Assembly (NCBI RefSeq): GCF_027706145.1
Contig: NZ_JAQFWW010000001.1
Span: forward strand, 1,302,001 to 1,366,000
Length of the DNA: 64,000 nt
Direction of reading: 5' to 3'
Origin: Bacillus changyiensis
GTDB lineage: Bacteria > Bacillota > Bacilli > Bacillales > Bacillaceae
Position numbers and translations under genes: made by a program
The notes under the pieces: model-generated
The model's input: the letters and a program-made list of their open reading frames with translations, nothing else
Databases searched by the model: none
Told to the model about the DNA's origin: nothing
Shown: positions 57,402 to 64,000 of the stretch, in pieces
Numbering within the stretch: position 1 is the stretch's first letter
How the letters are laid out: every line of letters begins with the position of its first letter

Positions 57402-58811
57402 TTATGGTGCTGTCACCGCTTGATATGTTTTGATCTCAAACGATTGCTTAACTAGAGTTCTAGCTTGTTCAATTCCTGTTAATTGACCAAGTGATATGAG
57501 TTGGCAAAGAATATTTCCGATAGCTGTTGCCTCAACTGGTCCAGCAAGTACTTCTTTTTTCGTTACATCAGCAATCAGCTGATTCAGCATTTCATTTTGA
57601 CAGCCGCCGCCAATGACATTGATGGTTGGAAACTGTTTTTCATAAATCTCTTCAATTTCAGCAATTGCTCTTTTATAGCTGTCTGCTAAACTATCAAACA
57701 CACATTTAGCAATTTCTCCAGGTGTAGTTGGAACACACTGATTCGTTTCGTGACAATACCGTTGGATTTCTAAAATCATATTTTCTGGTTTAAGAAAACG
57801 ATCATCATCCACATTTACTTTTGAATGAAAATCCTTTACTTGCTTCGCTAAGTTCACTAGATCATGAAAATGATATTGGTCATCATAATTTCGTTTAACC
57901 TCTTGAATCATCCATAATCCCATTATATTTTTCAAAAAACGGTAACGATAATCCAGTCCGCCTTCATTCGTAAAATTATAATCAAATGCTTTTGTTACAC
58001 AGATGGGAAACTTATTTTCAACCCCAATTAATGACCATGTTCCTGAACTAAGATAAATCGTATCGTTTATTTCTGGGACAGCCACGACAGCAGCACCAGT
58101 ATCATGAGTTGCCGGCAGCAGCACTTTCATATCGAAACCAAATTCTTCAACTAATTCTTTCCGTAAATGGCCAACTTCTGATGTTGGCATTTTCATTTCA
58201 TGAAATATATTTTGATTGATTCCAAGTTGTTCTAACAACTGATCATCCCATTTTTTAGAAAAGGCATGAACAAGCTGTGTAGAAGTAGCATTTGTATATT
58301 CATTTACCTTACGACCTGTGAGTAAGAAATTTAAATAATCTGGAATCATTAAAAATGACTTAGCTTTCTCAAGTAATTCTGGATGATTCTTTTTTAAAGA
58401 ATACAACTGATAAATCGTATTAAACTTCTGAAATTGAATCCCTGTCTCCAAATAAAGCCGTTCTTTGCTGATGATGTTGAAGACCTCTTCCATCATTCCA
58501 TCTGTTCTAGAATCACGATATGATACAGCATCGGTTAATAACTGATCATTTTCATCTAATAAAACAAAGTCCACTGCCCACGTATCAATTCCAATACTTG
58601 TAGGATTGAATCCTTTTTTCTTACTTAAATGGATTCCTTGTTTGATTTCTGCAAACAATCGATCAATATCCCAACAGAAGTGTCCATTCTTTTTCATGAC
58701 GTCATTTGTAAAACGATGGACTTCAACAAGTTCTAATTTATTGTCTAAAATAAAGCCGCTCATCAGTCGACCGCTAGATGCACCAATATCAACGGCTAGG
58801 CTACAATTCAT
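57402..58811 (-). CDS. rhaB: L-rhamnulokinase RhaB
   Basis: RhaB phosphorylates L-rhamnulose at C1 with ATP. The 469-residue FGGY-family protein starts CSLAVDIGASSGRLMSGFI and has GIDTWAVDFVLLDEN, ATHDTGAAVVAVPE, LSSGTWSLIGVE and the C-terminal ATP segment NVIGGGCQNEMLNQLIADVTKK. It is the first gene of the operon. A cre-like site lies between its start codon and the promoter region, and the AraC-type regulator gene ends 230 bases upstream. Confidence 0.96.
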   Translation of the reverse strand: MNCSLAVDIGASSGRLMSGFILDNKLELVEVHRFTNDVMKKNGHFCWDIDRLFAEIKQGIHLSKKKGFNPTSIGIDTWAVDFVLLDENDQLLTDAVSYRDSRTDGMMEEVFNIISKERLYLETGIQFQKFNTIYQLYSLKKNHPELLEKAKSFLMIPDYLNFLLTGRKVNEYTNATSTQLVHAFSKKWDDQLLEQLGINQNIFHEMKMPTSEVGHLRKELVEEFGFDMKVLLPATHDTGAAVVAVPEINDTIYLSSGTWSLIGVENKFPICVTKAFDYNFTNEGGLDYRYRFLKNIMGLWMIQEVKRNYDDQYHFHDLVNLAKQVKDFHSKVNVDDDRFLKPENMILEIQRYCHETNQCVPTTPGEIAKCVFDSLADSYKRAIAEIEEIYEKQFPTINVIGGGCQNEMLNQLIADVTKKEVLAGPVEATAIGNILCQLISLGQLTGIEQARTLVKQSFEIKTYQAVTAP

Positions 58812-58828
58812 TCGGTTATCAACTCCTT

Positions 58829-58842
58829 TGTAAACGCTTAAC
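58829..58842 (-). promoter_or_regulatory. probable cre (CcpA) site before rhaB
   Basis: TGTAAACGCTTAAC fits the cre consensus TGNAARCGNWWWCA except at the last two positions. It lies 18 bases from the rhaB start and downstream of a TATTAT/TATAAA stretch that could be the -10, which would suit a roadblock or repression mode. Confidence 0.6.
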
Positions 58843-58924
58843 TATACCTTTATAATAAGGGAAACAACACGGATTCATAATATCTTGATTTACCTTTTTT
58901 ATGTCCTTATTTGCAAAAAAATAG

Positions 58925-59041
58925 AGGGTGTCTTGAACATAGTATGCATGTTCCGCGGGCGATCCGCGAGCCTCCTCAGAGCTCGTTCCTTGCTCCTGTG
59001 AGGTCTCGCAATCCTCCCCTGATCCATGTAAGACAGCCCCT
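58925..59041 (-). repeat. composite repeat: terminator-type element (copy D) with a GC-rich insert in its loop
   Basis: AGGGTGTCTT (58925-58934) and AAGACAGCCCCT (59030-59041) are the outer arms of the dispersed terminator repeat. It starts two bases after the araC-type stop and ends on the minus strand in TATTTTTTT. The loop is about 95 bases long, with a GC-rich core whose own arms GCGAGCCTCCTCA (58966-58978) and TGAGGTCTCGC (58999-59009) can pair. This core resembles a noncoding repeat common in Bacillus-related genomes. Confidence 0.7.
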
Positions 59042-59043
59042 GA

Positions 59044-60024
59044 TCAAACCTTATTGATATGCTTTCTATACTCTTTCGGTGTAAAACCGAACTTCTTCTT
59101 AAAAATACGATAAAAATAGCTCATATTGTCATAACCTACTTCTTCTATTACAGCAGAAATAGGGAGATCCATGTTTTCTAATAATTTTTTGGCGACACTG
59201 AGACGCTTTTCTTGCAATAATTCTTTAAATGTTTGTTTAGTTATTTTTTTTATGTTTTTACTCAATCCATAGTGTGATTGTTTTAAATGATCGGCTAGTT
59301 CATACAAAGACGCATTTTTATAGTTTTGATCAATATATTTTAAGGATTCCATTATGACATCCTGTTGTTGACCGCTTTCATTTTGTTTCATCAACCGATT
59401 TGAATTTTTGATCAGTTCAATGAATAATAAACCCATGTACAGCTTGACCATTGATTCAGATAGCAATGATGGCTCCATAATCTCCACGATCATTTTTCTT
59501 ACTAATTCCTGGATAGATTCAATTTCTGATACGGCAAAATAAAGAAATTGACCATTGTTTGTATAGTTAAATATGCTGCTAATTAAGAAATCACTAATAT
59601 TTGTCTCCATACGATCAGCTGAAAGATATGTAAAGATATACTCAAAAAAACGTGGATTTATAATAAAATTGATGACAATATCTTCCCTATTACAGGCTTT
59701 TATTTCATGTTCAATATATTGATTGAGCAGTAACAATTCTCCTTTTTTCAGGATGATTTTTTGATTTCCTACCTTTTGTTCCAATACGCCATGATAGACA
59801 TAATTGATTTCAATATAATCATGCTTATGCTTCGGAAAATTTACAAATCGTGTATGCTTTCTAACCATAATCATGTTTTCTTTTCCTAAAAACTTTTCAC
59901 TTTCAATAATAAAATCAACTTGATCGGTATATAAATCCTTTTTCACTTGATTCTTTTGTTTTAAAACAGCTTTTTCTTCTTCTGTTTCTATGAATAGCTG
60001 TTGAAAAAGATCTGAGGAAGCCAT
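59044..60024 (-). CDS. AraC-family transcriptional regulator, probable rhamnose regulator
   Basis: The 326-residue protein has an N-terminal cupin-like effector domain. Its segment HTRFVNFPKHKHDYIEINYVYHGVLEQKVGNQKIILKKGELLLLNQYIEHEI (about residues 55-110) is typical of AraC sugar binding. Two C-terminal helix-turn-helix motifs (about 230-325) end SAVIEEVGYDNMSYFYRIFKKKFGFTPKEYRKH. I chose the ATG at 60024, eight bases after AAAGGGG. It lies between the rhamnose operon and the glycosidase operon, all on one strand, so it probably activates both with rhamnose as signal. That link is inference from position. Confidence 0.9.
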   Translation of the reverse strand: MASSDLFQQLFIETEEEKAVLKQKNQVKKDLYTDQVDFIIESEKFLGKENMIMVRKHTRFVNFPKHKHDYIEINYVYHGVLEQKVGNQKIILKKGELLLLNQYIEHEIKACNREDIVINFIINPRFFEYIFTYLSADRMETNISDFLISSIFNYTNNGQFLYFAVSEIESIQELVRKMIVEIMEPSLLSESMVKLYMGLLFIELIKNSNRLMKQNESGQQQDVIMESLKYIDQNYKNASLYELADHLKQSHYGLSKNIKKITKQTFKELLQEKRLSVAKKLLENMDLPISAVIEEVGYDNMSYFYRIFKKKFGFTPKEYRKHINKV

Positions 60025-60077
60025 AAGATATCCCCTTTCCAAAATTGGCTACTATCATCTCAAGTTGCTCTTATTAT

Positions 60078-60111
60078 AAAAGACAATCCATCTAATAAAT
60101 GAATTGTCTTT
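60078..60111 (-). terminator. terminator of the GH78-GH3 operon
   Basis: AAAGACAATCCAT (60078-60090) and ATGAATTGTCTTT (60099-60111) form a stem with one mismatch, ending in T-rich sequence on the minus strand. It separates the glycosidases from the AraC-type gene. Confidence 0.85.
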
Positions 60112-60119
60112 CACACGTA

Positions 60120-61823
60120 TTAATCATATAAATGGAGATCCCAGCGATCCCCGCAATATGGATCACTTGGTGAAATCCCTTTGAAGTCACTTTTGCCTGT
60201 TAATTTATCGACTAACACATTTATTGTGGCTTCATTATCTGAATAAGCATTAATAAAGGTCGACACAAATGGAACATCAATTAAATGATATGGATTTGCT
60301 AAGGAAATAAAGACCGTAGGAATATCTGTCGAGAACCACGGTGAATCAAGTGCGATAAATGGGTTCCAATTTAAACGAACATGCGTCCTGTTGCTCTTTG
60401 TTCTTTCAAGTGCCACGAACAATGCCAGATCAAACTCTTTCTTTAAGCCTTGAAGCGATTGACCAGCTTTTTCTCCACTAAACCTTCTTGTGTCTTGAAC
60501 GCTGACAGTGAAACCAGATTGTTCAAGAGTCCGTGCCAATTGCTTGATCACTGACTCATCACTTGTTACTCCAAGTGGCATTAAGTAAATGCTCTTATAT
60601 TTTTGCGATGTCACTGGTAGCAAATTTTCCCGATCACGAACAAGTGTAATACTGTTATCTGCAAGATCTTTCGCTGCTTGCACATGTTCATGACAGTGAA
60701 TATTGTTTAAAGCTGTCACATCTGGAACAAGTACTTCTTTCTTATGCAATCCAAGTGAAGCTTTAACACCAAGTATTCTTCTAACTGCATCATGTAGTCT
60801 TTCTTCTGTCACTAGACCAGATTGCAGCCCTTGACGCATTGACTCTATATCTTCATCATAATGACGGGTAAAAAGAATCATATCACAGCCTGCTGCAACT
60901 GCAAGTGGAAGGGCATGCTGGCGTTTTTCATCAGTAGCAAACGCCACCATTGGTGTAGCATCAGTTATAATTAATCCGTTAAAACCTAGTTCTTCTCTTA
61001 ATAAATCTTGAAGTAATTCAGGAGATAGAGTAGCTGATTTCAACTGCTTATCTGGTACGCCTTTCTTTCGAGAATATGCTGGGAAAGCAATATGTCCAAC
61101 CATAACAGAATGTACACCTTCTTCGATCAGTTCACGATAGATCTTACCGTAGGAAGCCATCCATTCATCGACTGACAAGGTATTATAGGTCACATGCAAG
61201 TGTTGATCACGTTCATCCATGCCATCCCCGGGGAAGTGCTTGATCGACACGGCTCCACCTGATAGATCAAACCCTTTTTTATAAGCTTTGCCCATGCGCA
61301 AGACTCGCTCGTAATCAGATCCAAATGTTCTCACGTTTGTAATGGGATTACGCCAGTTATGATCGATATCTACGATTGGAGCAAAAGCCCAGTTTCCGCC
61401 TACTGCGGCAGCTTCTTTTCCAGCGATTGCTCCTAATGTATAGGCTGACTGCTCATCATCTGTTGCGGCAACTTGTAACGGTTTACCGTAAAAAGTCCCC
61501 TCTTCAACTAATCCATTTCCTCCGTCTTCTAAGTTAGCAGCTAACAGTAAAGGAATATGACTGGCATCTTGTAAAACTCTATGTGCAGACTGAATGATTT
61601 TCCCAGGCAATGGACGGAACATGACAGCTCCCGGTTTATATTTGTCAACCCAGTTTTTTAGAAAATCCGGGTCTGGATTAGATCCAAGGGGTGCAAATAA
61701 GTGGCAGATTTTCTCTTCTGTACTCATCTTTTCGAGCGTGTCTTCCACCCATTGCATATCTTGTTCTTGTAAATGATAAGGTTTACTTCTTAAATCAACT
61801 AATTGTTTTGTTTTTAACATCAT
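60120..61823 (-). CDS. glycoside hydrolase family 3 protein (beta-N-acetylhexosaminidase/beta-glucosidase type)
   Basis: The 567-residue protein has the GH3 barrel with KHFPGDGMDERDQHLH. This is the KHFPGxG motif plus a nearby His as found in NagZ-type enzymes. The putative nucleophile Asp is in GFNGLIITDATPMVAF. A C-terminal alpha/beta domain of about 200 residues follows. There is no signal peptide, so the enzyme is intracellular. Its start overlaps the GH78 stop (ATGA), so the two are coupled. In that context the likely task is to remove the sugar left after rhamnose is cut from a glycoside. The exact specificity, N-acetylglucosamine or glucose, cannot be told. Confidence 0.88.
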   Translation of the reverse strand: MMLKTKQLVDLRSKPYHLQEQDMQWVEDTLEKMSTEEKICHLFAPLGSNPDPDFLKNWVDKYKPGAVMFRPLPGKIIQSAHRVLQDASHIPLLLAANLEDGGNGLVEEGTFYGKPLQVAATDDEQSAYTLGAIAGKEAAAVGGNWAFAPIVDIDHNWRNPITNVRTFGSDYERVLRMGKAYKKGFDLSGGAVSIKHFPGDGMDERDQHLHVTYNTLSVDEWMASYGKIYRELIEEGVHSVMVGHIAFPAYSRKKGVPDKQLKSATLSPELLQDLLREELGFNGLIITDATPMVAFATDEKRQHALPLAVAAGCDMILFTRHYDEDIESMRQGLQSGLVTEERLHDAVRRILGVKASLGLHKKEVLVPDVTALNNIHCHEHVQAAKDLADNSITLVRDRENLLPVTSQKYKSIYLMPLGVTSDESVIKQLARTLEQSGFTVSVQDTRRFSGEKAGQSLQGLKKEFDLALFVALERTKSNRTHVRLNWNPFIALDSPWFSTDIPTVFISLANPYHLIDVPFVSTFINAYSDNEATINVLVDKLTGKSDFKGISPSDPYCGDRWDLHLYD

Positions 61824-64000
61824 TTTTCTTCCCCCAGGCTATTGATGACTTCATTGATTTCGAGAAGTATTTTGTCAATCTGATGAACACTTAAGCCTGT
61901 TTCCGGCGTCACTTTACATTCTCTAAACGTTAACCCTTTTATCATTTGGAATGCTGCTTGAGGAGGCATTTCTCCATGCATAAAATTCGTTAAGTTTTTC
62001 TCCAATAAAGCTTTTGCTTTCGGATAATAAATCAACTCACCGATTACACTCTCTTCTGTCATTAATTTTTGTTTAAGCTGATGAATGTAAAATTCAAACT
62101 GATAACTACCTGATCCTAAAGTGATCTTTGTATCGCTTATGGCATCACCATCCAAAGTGATGTTAGCAGAGTGAGGTGGCAGCTTAATTTCCGCTTCAGT
62201 ATTAACTGGGATTAAAACCTTTAATGTCACAAAGCGGTCTTCAATCTTCCACTCACTAGAAACCGGTCCATATAGCGTTTCATAACTCGCCTTTACATGC
62301 TTCATTCCTAAAGGAGAGATATTGGGAGCAATGTTTATTTTTTTATAACCTGGCACTGCCTCATCGAATGTTATGCCGGCAATCGAACGGTACATCCATT
62401 CCGCTACTGCACCATAAGCATAATGATTAAACGATGTCATCCCTGCATCATTAAATGATCCATCTGGATTCATGCTGTTCCAACGTTCCCAAATTGTGGT
62501 TGCCCCACTTTTGACTTCAAACATCCAAGAAGGATATTCCTCCTGAAGCAGTAATCGCAACGCTGTTTCATGATAACCGTATTGTGACAATACAGAACAC
62601 AAAAACGGTGTACCCAAAAACCCAGTCGTAAGGTGATAGTCATTAGCAACAATCATTCGATGAAGTTCGTGTGCTGCCTTTTGTGCTGCATCCCCCTGCA
62701 GCAGTTTAAATGCCAGAGGAATAATATAACTCGTTTGTGTTCCTCCAATTATTTTTCCATTCGGTGTTGTAAACTCTGCTTGAAAATCGGAAACTATTCT
62801 TTCATAAAGTAATTCATATTCTTCTGCGTCATTTTCAAACCCTAAAACATCTGCTGTTTTTGCTAATATTTCGGTCGAGTATGCATGGAATGCAGTTGCA
62901 ATCAAAGGGATAGGTGTTGCTCCAATCGGAGAATCTGGATCTCCATCAAGTGCTAACCAATCACCGAACTGAATCTTCGCTTCCCATACTGTTTCGTTTG
63001 TTGCTAAACTTCTCACTTTTTCAACCCAAGCTTTCATGCTTTCATATTGCTCAGCAAGTATCGATTTATCGCCATAAACTTGATATAGAGTCCACGGAAT
63101 AATGGTAGCCGCATCATTCCAACCTGAGGATACCGTATCCCCGGATAAAACGTTTGGAATCACAAATGGGACTTGCCCATCAGGTTTTTGATCGACCTTT
63201 AAATCAGACAACCATTTTTTAAAAAATAATAACCCTTGATAATTATATAAGGCTGTTCCGATAAAAACTTGGGCATCCCCAGTCCAGCCAAGTCGCTCAT
63301 TTCGTTGTGGACAGTCTGTCGGAACATCTACAAAATTACCTTTTTGTCCCCAAACGATATTATGTTGTAATTGATTGACCATAGGGTTATCTGTTGTAAA
63401 TTCACCAGTTTGTTTCATATCTGAATGAATCACTTCACCCACAAATTGATCTAAAGGTAAATCTTTTGCCGGGTACCCTTCTACTTTCAGATAGCGAAAA
63501 CCTTGGAATGTAAAAGACGGTGCATATGTTTCTTCCCCATCACCTTTCGCAATATAAATTACCTGTTGTTTCGCTTCACGAAGATTTTCTGTATAAAAAT
63601 TACCATCCTGATCTAAAACTTCTGCATGTTTTAATGTGATTTTTGTTCCTTCAGGTGCGGTAACACTCATTCTTATTCGTCCAACCATGTTTTGCCCCAT
63701 ATCTAATACCTTTTCACCTTTTGGTGTTAAAATATATGATATTGGTTTGATTTTCCCAGTTACTTTGACAGGTTCGTTTTCTTGTGCGACTAGCTTTGTA
63801 CTTGGTTCTTTAGCACAGTCTACTGGAATCCACTGTTCATCATTGAAATTAGCTTCACTCCAGTTTGTTGCAAGCCTGGCATCATAGGTTTCACCGTTAT
63901 ATATACTCGCTGAAACAAAAGCACTTTTCCCTGACTTCCAACTTTCATTAGTCGTAAAAATTTCTTTCATTCCATCTTCATAAACAACATGCAACTCAAG
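61820..64000 (-). CDS. alpha-L-rhamnosidase, GH78 family (partial, runs past the right edge)
   Basis: GH78 enzymes release L-rhamnose from flavonoid glycosides, saponins or polysaccharides. At least 726 residues are visible; the N-terminus is beyond base 64000. Seen in order: WKSGKSAFVSASIYNGETYDARL, the beta-sandwich segments VLDMGQNMVGRIRM and FTFQGFRYLKVEGYP, and the catalytic (alpha/alpha)6 domain with DCPQRNERLGWTGDAQVF holding the acidic catalytic residues. WERWNSMNPDGSFN and FNHYAYGAVAEWMYR follow. The last 80 residues (from about EESVIGEL on) are helical and look like an extra C-terminal module. No signal peptide can be judged. It is coupled to GH3 by an ATGA overlap. Confidence 0.93.
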   Translation of the reverse strand, partial: LELHVVYEDGMKEIFTTNESWKSGKSAFVSASIYNGETYDARLATNWSEANFNDEQWIPVDCAKEPSTKLVAQENEPVKVTGKIKPISYILTPKGEKVLDMGQNMVGRIRMSVTAPEGTKITLKHAEVLDQDGNFYTENLREAKQQVIYIAKGDGEETYAPSFTFQGFRYLKVEGYPAKDLPLDQFVGEVIHSDMKQTGEFTTDNPMVNQLQHNIVWGQKGNFVDVPTDCPQRNERLGWTGDAQVFIGTALYNYQGLLFFKKWLSDLKVDQKPDGQVPFVIPNVLSGDTVSSGWNDAATIIPWTLYQVYGDKSILAEQYESMKAWVEKVRSLATNETVWEAKIQFGDWLALDGDPDSPIGATPIPLIATAFHAYSTEILAKTADVLGFENDAEEYELLYERIVSDFQAEFTTPNGKIIGGTQTSYIIPLAFKLLQGDAAQKAAHELHRMIVANDYHLTTGFLGTPFLCSVLSQYGYHETALRLLLQEEYPSWMFEVKSGATTIWERWNSMNPDGSFNDAGMTSFNHYAYGAVAEWMYRSIAGITFDEAVPGYKKINIAPNISPLGMKHVKASYETLYGPVSSEWKIEDRFVTLKVLIPVNTEAEIKLPPHSANITLDGDAISDTKITLGSGSYQFEFYIHQLKQKLMTEESVIGELIYYPKAKALLEKNLTNFMHGEMPPQAAFQMIKGLTFRECKVTPETGLSVHQIDKILLEINEVINSLGEEK

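Overview
The window looks like chromosome of a low-GC Gram-positive spore former close to Bacillus subtilis in the strict sense. I base this on gene content and order. The run lytE, spoVR, hmp/nsrR, yhdC, yhdB, yhdA, pgcA, glpD-glpK-glpF-glpP, yhcW, yhcU, yhcT, yhcQ, yhcN, tcyP, cspB, yhcI-yhcH-yhcG-yhcF-yhcE, yhcA, yhbJ, yhbH, prkA, yhbF-yhbE-yhbD, trmL, yhbB, queG, tRNA-Gly and rpsN2 follows the B. subtilis map as I remember it. Sporulation genes (SpoVR, YhbH, PrkA, CotF-like YhcQ, YhcN, Spo0M) and B. subtilis-type control sites (NsrR, Zur, LexA, CcpA/cre, GlpP target, TPP riboswitch, sigma-W, sigma-E) support the assignment.

Layout. 1-3 kb: end of a LysR regulator, a coiled-coil repeat protein, an unknown gene under a LexA-box promoter, and LytE. 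3-8.7 kb: SpoVR, the NO-detoxifying Hmp with divergent NsrR, YhdC/B/A, and an XRE regulator with a membrane partner. 8.8-15.7 kb: PgcA and the glycerol system with two antitermination leaders. 16-19.6 kb: an unknown lipoprotein, then YhcW/U/T. 19.6-27.3 kb is an accessory block set between yhcT and yhcQ. It holds a compact four-gene operon (5-aminolevulinate-synthase-like enzyme, GNAT, Gfo/Idh oxidoreductase, MFS exporter), a divergent MDR oxidoreductase whose reading frame shifts at CCC-TGA, and a PAS histidine kinase. 27.6-49.5 kb: mostly conserved yhc/yhb genes for spore proteins, ABC transport, drug efflux, the sporulation kinase PrkA and bactofilins. 50-54 kb: ThiC with its TPP riboswitch, Spo0M and AroD. 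54-64 kb: a complete L-rhamnose catabolic operon, an AraC regulator, and a GH3/GH78 glycosidase pair that runs off the right edge.

How parts work together. Glycerol enters through GlpF, is phosphorylated by GlpK and oxidised by GlpD; GlpP controls termination in the glpF and glpD leaders, and a cre site overlaps the glpF promoter. GH78 and GH3 enzymes would release L-rhamnose and another sugar from glycosides; RhaA, RhaB and RhaD convert rhamnose to DHAP and lactaldehyde, and FucO reduces the latter. No rhamnose transporter or mutarotase is visible.

The best candidate for an undescribed system is the 19.6-24 kb operon. Bacilli normally make 5-aminolevulinate by the glutamyl-tRNA route, so a dedicated ALAS-like enzyme packed with an acetyltransferase, a reductase and an exporter suggests a small secreted aminoketone-derived metabolite. 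All family calls come from reading motifs and remembered homologues; no search was run.
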